Origin: CAWELS01 sp964468205
GTDB lineage: Bacteria > Acidobacteriota > Terriglobia > Bryobacterales > Bryobacteraceae
DNA: 31,213 nt
Reading direction: 5' to 3'
Assembly (NCBI GenBank): GCA_964468205.1
Contig: CAYXVG010000067.1
Coordinates: 1-31,213, forward strand
The notes below the pieces were generated by a model, which had not been told where the DNA came from, made no database searches, and saw only the letters and a list, made by a program, of their open reading frames with translations. Below are positions 1 to 8,342 of this stretch, piece after piece (the first letter of the stretch is position 1; each line of letters opens with the position of its first letter). Position numbers and translations under genes: made by a program.

Positions 1-857
1 TTTTCTTTCATTTCGTTTTTGAAGCGCGGAAACGTGCCGACGATTACGCAGTCCCGCGGCTTGATTCTGGTCAGGATGTTGTGGAAGGCGGCGTCGAGCA
101 GCTTCGGAGAATTTGTCAGCCGGCCGGCGGCCAGGATCTTGAAGACGAGGCAGGTGCGGCGCGTCTGGCGGACCACTTCGCACATGCGTTCGGGATCCTC
201 TTCGAGATAGATCTCCCGGTGGGAGACCGGCATCTCGCCGCCGAGGAGCTTGCGGAACTCCTCCGGGGTCCGGGTGCGGTGGTAGGCGCAGGTCATGTAG
301 AAATCGAGATCCCAGCCTTTGTCTTCGATATAGGCGACAACCTCCGGCTTGTGCGTCGAGACGCCGACCTGCGCTCCGGTCTGGCGCGCGCGTCTGAGGA
401 ATTCGTGGACCGCATCCATCTTGCCCTCGCGAAAGGCGACGTCGGTCTGTTCGCCGTGGTGGGCGATGCCGATGGGCTTTGTTTGGGCCACCGCGTCCTC
501 GAATTTCGGGCCCACCAGCGAGATGACCTGAATATCACCGCCCTGCGAGCGCAGTAGTTCGAGGTCGGACTGTGTTCTGCCGCCGGCGCCCGTCTGCCAG
601 GTGTTGACACCGCACTCGGTGGCGCGGCGCAGCGTCTCCGCCACGCGCTCCGGGGTGAACCAATCCTTCATGATTTGAGAGAACAAGGAATTGAAGTGGG
701 AGTAGCCGTAAAACTGGTTGGTTCCGATGATGAGGCGGCTGATTTTGTGATTGCCGAAGGGGACCTGCGGCAGGGTGGCGGGCACGGCCTTTGCCGCGCC
801 GGGGCCGGCGGCGATCGCGGCCGCCGAGCCAAGAAAATTGCGGCGAGTGCTTTCCAT
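1..857 (-). CDS. Tat-signal TIM-barrel protein, aldo/keto-reductase-like (C-terminus beyond window)
   Basis: The ATG is at 857-855 with an AGGAG about ten bases upstream, and the frame stays open to the window edge, giving about 285 residues without the C-terminus. The N-terminus MESTRRNFLGSAAA carries a twin-arginine motif followed by a small-residue stretch, so export by the Tat system is likely. The mature part begins with a segment resembling the aldo/keto reductase entry (LIIGTNQFYGYSHFN) and alternates short hydrophobic strands (DIQVISLVG, GAQVGVSTH, TCLVFKILAAGR, DCVIVGTFP) with amphipathic helices, as in a TIM barrel. I see no clear catalytic Asp-Tyr-Lys-His set of the reductases, so the enzymatic call is loose. 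It lies upstream of, and divergent from, a radical SAM remnant and a sulfatase. The other Tat proteins nearby suggest a role in extracytoplasmic sugar chemistry, which is inference. A sugar-isomerase/epimerase barrel is an alternative. Confidence 0.7.
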   Translation of the reverse strand, partial: MESTRRNFLGSAAAIAAGPGAAKAVPATLPQVPFGNHKISRLIIGTNQFYGYSHFNSLFSQIMKDWFTPERVAETLRRATECGVNTWQTGAGGRTQSDLELLRSQGGDIQVISLVGPKFEDAVAQTKPIGIAHHGEQTDVAFREGKMDAVHEFLRRARQTGAQVGVSTHKPEVVAYIEDKGWDLDFYMTCAYHRTRTPEEFRKLLGGEMPVSHREIYLEEDPERMCEVVRQTRRTCLVFKILAAGRLTNSPKLLDAAFHNILTRIKPRDCVIVGTFPRFKNEMKE

Positions 858-900
858 ATGGGCTCTCTCCTATGAAGTGGCGTTTCGCATCCGGTTATCG

Positions 901-1407
901 CCGCCCTTATTTTGTCACAACTGGGCAGCGAGTGAAGGTATCGAACCGCCGCGGACGATTCCCGAGCAGACAGCGGCCGGTGAGAAGGGGAGGCCGGTGA
1001 CCGGAGGGACCGTCCGCTTCCGGGGACGCGCCGCGGAGAAGCTTGCCGCCGGCCTGCCGCGAATTGAGTGCAGTGAATTGACTACTTGCCCCGATGAGGA
1101 CATGGAGAGGCCGGACCGGCTCCACCTGGACGCCTACGGGAATGTGCAGATCTGCCAGGGGATCAGCATCGTCAACATGTGGGAGGCGCCGCTTTCCGAG
1201 CTTGTCAGTGAGTACAGCGCCGGGGCCCACCCGATCTGCGGCCCGCTCGCGGCCGGGGGACCGCGTCAACTTGCGTCAGAATATGGCGTTCGCCTGGAGG
1301 ATGGGTACGTGGATGAATGCCACTGCTGCTACGCGGTCAGGAAAGCGCTGCTGGACCGGTTTCCGGAGCACCTGGCTCCGCGGCAAGTCTACGGCCTGGG
1401 ACGCTAG
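901..1407 (+). pseudogene. C-terminal remnant of a radical SAM/SPASM protein
   Basis: The frame ending at the TAG 1405-1407 encodes, from roughly 920 on, a segment that looks like the C-terminal end of a radical SAM protein with a SPASM-like auxiliary cluster domain: VTGGTVRFRGRAAEKLAAG, then TTCPDED, LHLDAYGNVQICQG, HPICGPLAAGG and VDECHCCYAVRKALLDRF. The cysteines in these blocks are the kind that bind auxiliary iron-sulfur clusters. No CxxxCxxC radical SAM motif lies upstream. The preceding 45 bases run straight into the 5' leader of the divergent Tat gene that starts at 857, and no start codon with a ribosome binding site precedes the conserved part. I therefore read it as a 5'-truncated gene, probably left by a rearrangement. 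The left boundary is approximate. A short gene using a late start is possible but less likely. Confidence 0.65.
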
Positions 1408-1747
1408 GATGGGGACGCCCGGGGGTGTACACTGCAAGTAGAAGGTAGGATCTTCCACATCAAGCTCTCAAATTACAAGTGACGGTTCGAGATGCCTGGA
1501 TGTGGGCGGACCGCCGATTCGGGTGCTGGCCCCGCTTTTTACCAGCACCTGGGGAGTTCTCCTCCTCCGGCTCCTGATGGCGGTTCCGCCCATCAAATCC
1601 GGCTGGATCTACCCTACCACCACACGCTCCCCAATCCTAATAAAAAAATGCCCGCCGCGGCCGGACAGCGGGGCAGCGCCCGGTCACTCCGGGCGGTTCC
1701 ATGCCGGTAACGCGACCCTGGGACAGCGACGGGAGTAAGCTTGTTGG
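1408..1747. other. Intergenic region between the radical SAM remnant and a sulfatase
   Basis: About 340 bases with no reading frame I can relate to a protein. Short frames exist on both strands but are compositionally random. The stretch contains an A-rich patch near 1640-1648 and a GC-rich stretch after it. It may hold the promoter of the sulfatase, but I cannot point to a convincing -35/-10 pair. A GGGAG at 1731-1735 could be the sulfatase ribosome binding site. Confidence 0.4.
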
Positions 1748-3310
1748 GTGAAGATGGATAGCAGACGCCGGTTTTCGCGGCGGAGTTTCTTGCAAGGCGC
1801 TGGACCGCTTGCGCTCTCACACGTTGGCTGCACGCCGGAAGCGGCGCGTCCGAATATCCTCTTCATCATGCCGGATGATCACCCGAACAGCGCGCTGAGC
1901 TGCTACGGCAGCAAATTGAACCGAACGCCTCACATTGACAGGCTGGCGGAGGAGGGGATGCGGTTCGACCGGGCCTATGTCACCACGTCGCTCTGCGCGC
2001 CGAGCCGGGCGTCGATTCTCACCGGGAAATATCCCCACCAGAACGGCCAGATCACGATACCGAAGCTGTTTGACGGTGAGCAACCCACCTTCCCGAAGAT
2101 CCTGCGGGCGGCCGGTTATGAGACTGCGGTGATCGGCAAGTGGCACCTGATCACGGAGCCGGCCGGATTCGACTACTGGAACGTGCTCGTCGGACAGGGG
2201 CAGTATTTCGATCCGGTTATGGTGGCAAATGGCGTTCTGCGGAACTACAGCGGATACACGACCGATAAGATCACGGACCTGACAGTCGACTGGCTGGAGC
2301 GTCGGTCCGCGGAACGGCCCTTTTGCCTGCTGTGCCATCACAAAGCGCCTCACTGGGTGTGGGAGCCGGACGAGAAGCATGAGCGAATGTATGAAGACGC
2401 AACGTTTCCGGAGCCGGAGAATTTCAATGACACGCACGAGGGGCGGGTATCGCCGCGTGAATCCGATTTGAACGTGGCCGACATGCATTCGCACGCGCTC
2501 TACCGCGGGTGGCCGGGGCAGAAAGAAGCGCCCGAAGGTCTGGCACCCGGGGAGGCGAAGCGCTGGAATTACCAGGCGTTCTTGAAGGACGTGCTCGGAT
2601 GCGTGGCTTCGGTGGACGAGAACACCGGCCGGCTGCTCGACTATCTCGATGCGTCCGGGCTGGCGGAGAACACCATTGTGGTTTACACCTCGGACAACGG
2701 ATACTTCCTTGGGGAGCACGGATGGACCGACAAGAAGGTGATCTACGAGGAGTCGATCCGGGTTCCCTTGCTCGTCCGCTATCCGCGGGAGATCGAAGCG
2801 GGTTCGGTGAACGAGGATTTTGTGCTGAACATCGATTTCGCCCCGACGTTCCTCGATTATGGCGGGGCGGCGATTCCCGGAGACATGCAGGGGCGAAGCT
2901 TCCGGCCGCTACTGCGGGGCCAGACGCCCGGCGATTGGCGGAAGTCTTTCTATTACCAGATCTATCACGCGAACCGAGGCAACGGCCGGAGGCTTCCTCA
3001 TTACGGCATCCGGACGCAAGACTACAAACTCGCCTACTGGTACCGGGAGATTCATGACTGGGAGCTGTATGACGTCAAAAGAGACCCAGACGAGATGCGC
3101 AACGTTTACCGGGATCCCGCGTACGCGGAGGTGATTCCGCCACTTCAGGCCGAGCTTGCAAGGCTGCGGGTCGAGTTGGGAATCAACGAAGAGATGGAGC
3201 AGAGATTCGCCATCTGGACGATGGCCGGGCGCTGGCAGGCGGAGGTGAGCGAGTACCGCGAGAAGAAGATGGCGGAGTGGCGGCGGAACGCGGCCGCCCC
3301 GGACGGGTGA
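1748..3310 (+). CDS. Tat-exported type I sulfatase (arylsulfatase family S1)
   Basis: 520 residues, the usual length for family S1 sulfatases, which hydrolyse sulfate esters on sugars or aryl compounds. The formylglycine signature is CAPSRASILTG, with Cys83 as the residue converted to formylglycine. Calcium-site acidic residues are Asp43-Asp44 in MPDDHPNSA and Asp316-Asn317 in YTSDNGYF. GKWH (130-133) and the later GWTDKK block are also typical. The N-terminus has SRRSFLQG followed by LSHVGC, a Tat signal with a possible lipobox, so the enzyme is probably exported and perhaps lipid-anchored. The C-terminal part (HYGIRTQDYKLAYWY, WELYDVKRDPDEMRN) resembles glucosamine-6-sulfatase-like members, but the substrate is not determined. 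Start: GTG 1748 has a GGGAG twelve bases upstream; ATG 1754 two codons later is an alternative. It converges with the isomerase-like gene, whose true end may be only 39 bases away. Confidence 0.93.
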   Translation: MKMDSRRRFSRRSFLQGAGPLALSHVGCTPEAARPNILFIMPDDHPNSALSCYGSKLNRTPHIDRLAEEGMRFDRAYVTTSLCAPSRASILTGKYPHQNGQITIPKLFDGEQPTFPKILRAAGYETAVIGKWHLITEPAGFDYWNVLVGQGQYFDPVMVANGVLRNYSGYTTDKITDLTVDWLERRSAERPFCLLCHHKAPHWVWEPDEKHERMYEDATFPEPENFNDTHEGRVSPRESDLNVADMHSHALYRGWPGQKEAPEGLAPGEAKRWNYQAFLKDVLGCVASVDENTGRLLDYLDASGLAENTIVVYTSDNGYFLGEHGWTDKKVIYEESIRVPLLVRYPREIEAGSVNEDFVLNIDFAPTFLDYGGAAIPGDMQGRSFRPLLRGQTPGDWRKSFYYQIYHANRGNGRRLPHYGIRTQDYKLAYWYREIHDWELYDVKRDPDEMRNVYRDPAYAEVIPPLQAELARLRVELGINEEMEQRFAIWTMAGRWQAEVSEYREKKMAEWRRNAAAPDG

Positions 3311-3349
3311 GGCGGGCTCGACACCGCGGATAGCCTTCCGCCTCAGCCG

Positions 3350-4891
3350 CTACACGTCCTCCTCGATCACGGTGAAGCCGATGAGCGTGGCCAGATCCTT
3401 GATCCGTGCCCGGTAATCACCGAACGTGGCGCAGCGATGCACGCCATATTTGTCGGGGTAGACGTAGCGCAGAACCTTGCTGGCATCAACTGATGCCACG
3501 ATTTTGGTCCTTCACATCATTTCGTACAGATGGTCGTCGTATTTCTTGGCGCCGGAAAGCATTGGGACAGTGGTTCCGGTGTGCACGAGGACCTCCTTGC
3601 TCTGTACGTCGATTTGCCACATAGTGACGGGTTCGCCACCGGGGTACAGGACCCATGAGGCGGCTCCAACGCCGTCCGATGCGCGGCTTCTAATGCGCCG
3701 CTCGCGGTGGTCAGTGAGGATGTAGGGAACTCTCCGTTCGCCGCCCCAAGGGTTCCACGGCCCCTCGCAGTGCTGCACGATCGAGGTGTTGTTGTAGGGA
3801 TCCACAGCGTAGTCGCCCAACATGCTGGGGCGTCCATAGGCGTACTGCAGCAGCATCTCGGAGAGCACGATATTCAAGTGGGACTGGCACTTGGCCACGA
3901 TGTTCCGCAACTGAAACTCCGAAGTGGCCAAGGCGGGAAACACCCGGTCTTCCGGGCGCGCATCCTTGATCAGCGTCCGGATGTGGAACGCCATGCTGGT
4001 GGCGCCGTGCTTTTCCATCAGCCTTTTCATCGCGAGGTAGACCTTGGCGGAGCGGACCACCTCGGACTCGGTGGTGTAGATCATCTTCTCCGCATTCCGG
4101 ATCCACCGGCGCGCAATCTCGTTGGCTTCCGGACTATCTTCACGCCAGAGGCGCTGGATATACTCATCCGCGACGACTTCGGGTGTTCCGATCTTCGTCA
4201 CCCGGGTTCCGAACGTATCCTCGATTACGCCGAGGATCTTCTCGTTATAATCCGCCGGCATATGCTTGAGAAGATCGCCGTAGGTGACGTTGACGTACTG
4301 CGAGTCGGTGACGGTGAGGATCCGCTCTGTCTTCATCCGCTTCAAGGCCCGGATGAGGCTGATCTTGTCGACGAGATCGGTGAACATCCGCTGGGTGACA
4401 GCCGGGTCGGCGCAGAAGCGCCACGGATCCAGGTAGGCATCGATCACCCGGTTCTTCTCGTACAGCGGATACGGGTTGTTCATGAAGTCATTCAGGACTG
4501 CCACGTTAATGGTGGGCAGGCCGGTTCGCAACAACTCGTAGTCCCGGGGCCAGCCGTAGATGATGACCCCGTCGAAGCCCTTCCCGGAGAGGTCCTTCGA
4601 TTCATTCAGCACCGTCTCCAGGCGGGATTCCCGAGTGAGGTCCCTGACCACGAAATCGACCCCGCCGCAGGCGGCCTGAAGCCGCCGGACGATTTCGTCA
4701 TGGGTCATCGGTTCGCGATCCGTGTCGTCGCGAGAGGGAGCAGTGCCGAATAAAACGGTGTAGATTTTCGCTGGCTCAACGCCGGGCCGGCCTTGCGCCG
4801 CCAATCCGGTTGCCAGCGGGACGCCGAAGGCGCAGGATCCCAGGGCGCGGGACGAGAGCTCCAGGAAACCGCGGCGAGTGATTGCGGCCAT
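3350..4891 (-). CDS. Tat-signal L-fucose-isomerase-like protein with in-frame TGA at codon 460 (candidate selenoprotein)
   Basis: The start ATG at 4891-4889 is preceded by AAGGAGG at ideal spacing. MAAITRRGFLELSS is a Tat signal. The body resembles L-fucose/arabinose isomerase-fold proteins (GKGFDGVIIYGWPRDYELL, TINVAVLNDFMNNP, ATSEFQLRNIVAKCQSHLN). Conventional translation stops at TGA 3514-3512 after 459 residues, ending in HLYEMM. In the same frame the next 53 codons are open (RTKIVASVDASKVLRY, YGVHRCATFGDYRARIKDL, IGFTVIEEDV) to TAG 3352-3350, and they read like the normal isomerase-family C-terminus (strand, then GDYR-type helix, then GFxVIEE). The full product would be 513 residues with the TGA in a Cys-like position before Arg-Thr-Lys. 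A SECIS-like two-tier hairpin starts right after the TGA, so selenocysteine insertion is my preferred reading. A nonsense mutation giving a 459-residue product (3512-4891) is the alternative. Substrate and activity are not established. It sits 152 bases downstream of the dehydratase-like gene on the same strand. Confidence 0.72.
3471..3511 (-). promoter_or_regulatory. SECIS-like two-tier hairpin directly after the in-frame TGA
   Basis: On the minus strand the base next to the TGA (3514-3512) opens a lower helix, AGGACC (3511-3506) with GGUUCU (3476-3471), six pairs including one G-U. An internal loop (AAAAUCG on one side, GCAA on the other) leads to a perfect eight-pair helix, UGGCAUCA (3498-3491) with UGAUGCCA (3488-3481), closed by GU. 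Thirteen bases separate TGA from the upper helix. If the last A-U pair is opened, the loop is AGUU with G in its second position, about 20 bases from TGA, which is inside the range of the published bacterial SECIS model. Read on the plus strand the same palindrome could be mistaken for a weak terminator of the upstream sulfatase, but it is followed by only four T and lies about 170 bases past that gene. Confidence 0.6.
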
Positions 4892-5043
4892 GATTGCCTC
4901 CTTGGATCAGTTAACGATCTGGAAATCCGAATGCGCAGGCCAGTATTCCAGGAATTGGGAAACCTGTCAACCGGATTCTGCGGCCTGTCTGGTTCATTGG
5001 AGTCAAGGCGGTGCATTGCGGGGCGGCCGGCCCGCCGGGCCGC

Positions 5044-6369
5044 TCAGGTTGGCATGTTGGGGTCGGGGATGTTCCAGCGGCCGGGGATGGGCGGATACTG
5101 TTCCGCGAGTCCCTCGTTGAGATCGACCCCGAGTCCCGGGCGGTCCGGCACGTCGAGGAAACCATCCTTCACGGCGAGTTCCTGCTGAAACAACCCTTCC
5201 TTGAACGGATTGGGCGTCATGTTGGATTCGAGCAGGAATGCGTTGGGGGAGGCCGCCATCAGGTGGGCGTTGGCGATGGTGACGAGTCCACCCTGCCAGT
5301 TGTGCGCACAGAGCTTCTTCCCCCGCGAATGAGCCATGCGCGCCATATACCAGGCTTCGGTGACTCCTGCATCATCGCATCCGTGTTGGACGATGTCATA
5401 GGCGCCGCGGTCCACCCATTCCATGAGCTCGCCGCGGTTTCTCCTGCCTTCCCCGCCCGAGACCATTACAGTGGGCAGGGCCTTCTTGATTACGAGATAG
5501 TCTTCGATGACCCGCTTGGTGGGTTCTTCGAACCACAAAAATTTCAGCTCTTCAAGCACGGGGCAGATTTCCAGGCACTGTTCGACCGTCCAGCGGGTGT
5601 TGGCCTCCAGTATGAGGTCGAAATCCGGACCGACAGCATCCCGGATCTGCCGCAGGTAAGGAATGAAGTCCTGGATCGTGATTCCGAGCTTCCCGAAGCC
5701 GCCGCCCATGCGGAACTTGAAGGCGGTGTAGCCGTCTTTCTGGTACGTCAAGGCCTCGGTGATCAGATTCTCCGGCCCGGCAAAGCGGGAGCCCTTCCGC
5801 CACGTGAATTCGCCGCCGCTCGCGTAGACGCGCAGGCGTGTTCGCGGTTCCGTGCTGGCCGCGAGCAGCTTATAGAGTGGCAGCCCTTTCGTTTTGCCGA
5901 TGATGTCCCACAAAGCGGTATCCACGCCTGCCCACGCGCCCCCGCCTCCGTGACCAGTAATTCCAGCCGCGAGCGTTTCGACATCGAAAGGGTTCTTCCC
6001 CACGATGATCGGCTTGATGACGTTGTCGAGATACTCCTTCATCGCCTCGGGGCCGTTATAACGGCTGGCGCCGCCGATCCCGGTGATGCCGGCGTCGGTG
6101 AACACTTCAATGAGCACGGTCTCGGTTTTGTGAATGATGAAGTTGCTGTCTCCGTCGGGCCACTGTTCTTCCGGTTTGAGCGGGTATCCAAGCGCCGTAA
6201 GCTTGGCGCCGGTGATTCTGATGTCCTCGCGTTGAACGCCGTCCAGAGGCGACATGCGGGACCGCGGCTGGGGTTGCGGGGAGCCGCAGCCAGCGCCCGC
6301 CAGGAGAGCCATCGCCGTGGTGCCGCCGGACGCCGAACCGAGGAAGTTTCGTCGTGTGAATGCAGGCAT
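5044..6369 (-). CDS. Tat-signal enolase-superfamily (mandelate racemase/muconate lactonizing type) acid-sugar dehydratase-like protein
   Basis: I chose ATG 6369-6367 because GGAG lies eight bases upstream and the protein then begins MPAFTRRNFLGSAS, a Tat signal followed by LLAGAGC, a possible lipobox. The 441 residues have an N-terminal capping domain and a C-terminal barrel. Visible residues are the KFR of strand 2 (Lys218, Arg220), metal ligands Glu255 in LEAN, Glu281/Glu282 in WFEEPT and Glu307 in SGGEG, and a probable Asp332/333-His356 dyad (HGCDDAGVTE, KLCAHNW). This is the mandelate racemase subgroup layout, whose members abstract a proton alpha to a carboxylate; many are aldonate dehydratases. 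The K-x-R in place of K-x-K prevents a precise substrate call. It lies upstream of the fucose-isomerase-like gene on the same strand, and a role in fuconate- or similar acid-sugar breakdown is inference. An exported member of this mostly cytoplasmic family is unusual. Confidence 0.87.
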   Translation of the reverse strand: MPAFTRRNFLGSASGGTTAMALLAGAGCGSPQPQPRSRMSPLDGVQREDIRITGAKLTALGYPLKPEEQWPDGDSNFIIHKTETVLIEVFTDAGITGIGGASRYNGPEAMKEYLDNVIKPIIVGKNPFDVETLAAGITGHGGGGAWAGVDTALWDIIGKTKGLPLYKLLAASTEPRTRLRVYASGGEFTWRKGSRFAGPENLITEALTYQKDGYTAFKFRMGGGFGKLGITIQDFIPYLRQIRDAVGPDFDLILEANTRWTVEQCLEICPVLEELKFLWFEEPTKRVIEDYLVIKKALPTVMVSGGEGRRNRGELMEWVDRGAYDIVQHGCDDAGVTEAWYMARMAHSRGKKLCAHNWQGGLVTIANAHLMAASPNAFLLESNMTPNPFKEGLFQQELAVKDGFLDVPDRPGLGVDLNEGLAEQYPPIPGRWNIPDPNMPT

Positions 6370-6621
6370 CGTAGTTTCTCCGGTGCGTAGATTATCGCCT
6401 GGAATCGAAACTGTCAATGCGAATTGATTGGCGATCTTGCATTACATGGCCGCCTCGATCAGTCGCACACCGACTTTGTGCAGGCGCTATTGAAGTCGAT
6501 CTGGATTTCGTAGCCGCGACAATCTCTGTTCACCGCTGGAGACAAACCGTGCTATCACGGGACGCAGGTTAGCGAATGGAATACCGCTGATGCAAGTTTG
6601 AAGTTTGGGATAATAGTCAAA

Positions 6622-7221
6622 GTGCCCCGAACCAAGGAGCTGGAGGCCAAACTCCAGGAAACTGAACAGCAGTTACGACTGTTTCAGAGCATCAGCCGGA
6701 TGATGGCGCGCGAGACGAGCCTGCAGGATGCGCTGCAAAACACCGTCGATCTCGTTGCGGAGTATCTACAGTGCGATTCGGTTCTGCTGTACTTGCTCGA
6801 ACGGGCCGAACTGGTACTGTGCGCCGCGAATCCACCGCACGGCCGCACGGTCGGGCAGGTCCGGTTGAAGCTCGATGAAGGATTAACCGGTTGGGTGGCG
6901 CGCGAGCGAAGGTTGCTGGCGATCTCGCGCGAGGCGTATAACGACTCCCGTTTCAAGCTCTTCCGCGACCTCCCAGAAGACAGATACGAAGCTTTTCTCT
7001 CGGCGCCGATCGTTACGCGGTGCCAGGTAGTTGGAGTTCTCAACGTGCAGCACCGCGTGCCGCACTCCCATAGCGGCGGCGAAATGGAAATGGTGACAAC
7101 CATCGGGGAGCAACTGGGAAGCCTGCTGGCGCTGACGCAAATAGATCCCGTCCGCATCGGAGAGGTGAACTACTCCGGCATTGCGCTGGCGGCGGCGACT
7201 CCCGGCGAACTGCGGCAATAG
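6622..7221 (+). CDS. GAF-domain protein
   Basis: About 200 residues. A short helix (TKELEAKLQETEQQLRLF), possibly a coiled coil, precedes a GAF fold: SISRMMARETSLQDALQN, the CDSVLLYLLE strand, then LDEGLTGWVARERR and the FLSAPIVTR / QVVGVLNVQH strands that are typical of GAF sensory domains. These bind small molecules or mediate dimerisation in signalling. No output domain such as a kinase, cyclase or DNA-binding segment is attached, so it must act through a partner. The start is uncertain: GTG 6622 fits the family-like MPRTKELEAKL opening, whereas TTG 6598 adds eight residues; neither has a good ribosome binding site. A GATAAT near 6608 could be a -10 element just before the GTG, which would make the message nearly leaderless. 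The BNR-type gene follows after 11 bases and is probably cotranscribed. Confidence 0.8.
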   Translation: MPRTKELEAKLQETEQQLRLFQSISRMMARETSLQDALQNTVDLVAEYLQCDSVLLYLLERAELVLCAANPPHGRTVGQVRLKLDEGLTGWVARERRLLAISREAYNDSRFKLFRDLPEDRYEAFLSAPIVTRCQVVGVLNVQHRVPHSHSGGEMEMVTTIGEQLGSLLALTQIDPVRIGEVNYSGIALAAATPGELRQ

Positions 7222-7232
7222 TTTTGACGTTC

Positions 7233-8342
7233 ATGTTACGCACGATTGCACTTTGCGTGCTGGCCTTGCCGATAGCGTCGGCGCCAGCCCGGGCGGCGGA
7301 GCGCTGGGAACTGCAGTATTTCTTCGACGTCATCGATACCCGGTTTGTCATTATGGATCTGGCGTTTCCGTCTCCGGCCCGCGGCATAGCGGCGGGCTAC
7401 ACCATCGAGAACGACAAAGTCCGTCCGTATTCCGTGGTGACGAGCGACGGAGGACGCACGTGGGCCGAGGTGAAGATCAAGGAGCCGGGATATTCGCTCT
7501 TCTTCCTCGATGACAGCATCGGGTGGATGGTCACCGAAAAAGGCTTGTGGCGAACCTACGAAGCCGGCCGGAATTGGGAGAAGGTGAGCAAGGAGCGCGA
7601 CATGCTCCGGGTTCATTTTCTGACCGAGGAACGAGGGTTCGCGGTGGGCCGGGAGAAGTCCGTGTGGGAGACCGAAGACGGAGGCGAGACCTGGACTCCC
7701 GTGGCGGCGGCGGCCGCGCCGAAAACGAGCAAGGAGAATACGGTTTATACGTGGATCGAGTTCGCCAACCCGCTCTATGGCTCCATACTCGGCTACAGCG
7801 AACCGCCGCGGAGTGACCGCAACCGGTTCCCCGATTGGATGGACCCGGAGCGGGCGACGAGTCGAAAGCAGTGGCCCACGTCGACCATCGTGCTGCAGAC
7901 AAAGGACGGCGGCAGGAACTGGGAGCAGTCGACGACCTCAATGTTCGGGAGAATCGAGCGGATGCGCATGAAACCGGATGGCTCGGGACTCGCGTTGGTG
8001 CGGTTTCAGCATCAGTTCGAGTGGCCTTCGGAACTCTACCGGATCAATTTGCAGAAGAACGAGACCGAGCGGACGTTCCGGGAGAAGGATCGTTCGATCA
8101 CCGGCGTGGCGCTGGCGGGAGACACAGCCTATATCGCCGGATTCGAGCCGCCGGGGAAGCTGATTGACGCTTCCATCCCGGGACGGCTGGTGGTGCTGCG
8201 CAGCAGCGACCTCGAGAACTGGGAAGAGATGGAGGTCGATTACCGCGCGGTGGCGCGAAGGGCGGTGCTGGCGGCGGCCGATGCATCGAACGTTTGGATT
8301 GGCACGGATACGGGGATGATCCTGCGGCTGGTTTCGGAGTAG
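7233..8342 (+). CDS. Secreted BNR/YCF48-like beta-propeller protein
   Basis: 369 residues beginning MLRTIALCVLALPIASAPARAAERW, a classical Sec signal with a likely AxA cleavage site. The mature protein contains repeated blade elements with aspartate-box-like motifs: VVTSDGGRTWAEV, LWRTYEAGRNWEKV, VWETEDGGETWTPV, VLQTKDGGRNWEQS and VVLRSSDLENWEEM. These are the BNR repeats of sialidase-like and YCF48/photosystem-assembly-like propellers, which in non-photosynthetic bacteria are mostly secreted proteins of unknown role. No sialidase catalytic arginine triad or Asp/Tyr/Glu set is evident, so I do not assign an enzymatic function. TTG 7224 is an alternative start. It follows the GAF gene closely and may share its transcript. 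Confidence 0.82.
   Translation: MLRTIALCVLALPIASAPARAAERWELQYFFDVIDTRFVIMDLAFPSPARGIAAGYTIENDKVRPYSVVTSDGGRTWAEVKIKEPGYSLFFLDDSIGWMVTEKGLWRTYEAGRNWEKVSKERDMLRVHFLTEERGFAVGREKSVWETEDGGETWTPVAAAAAPKTSKENTVYTWIEFANPLYGSILGYSEPPRSDRNRFPDWMDPERATSRKQWPTSTIVLQTKDGGRNWEQSTTSMFGRIERMRMKPDGSGLALVRFQHQFEWPSELYRINLQKNETERTFREKDRSITGVALAGDTAYIAGFEPPGKLIDASIPGRLVVLRSSDLENWEEMEVDYRAVARRAVLAAADASNVWIGTDTGMILRLVSE

Noticed and set aside
1436..1500. GGTTCGAGA resembling a tRNA T-arm
   Set aside because: No acceptor, D or anticodon stems can be drawn around it.
3481..3498. Palindrome read as a plus-strand transcription terminator for the first sulfatase
   Set aside because: Only four T follow it, it is about 170 bases past the stop codon, and it sits in an open minus-strand frame right after a TGA, which the SECIS reading explains better.
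3707..4753. 348-codon open frame on the plus strand
   Set aside because: It lies opposite the isomerase-like gene, shows no family features and reflects the third-position GC bias of the real gene.
5011..6390. 459-codon open frame on the plus strand
   Set aside because: It is the antisense shadow of the enolase-superfamily gene, which has the motifs, signal peptide and ribosome binding site.
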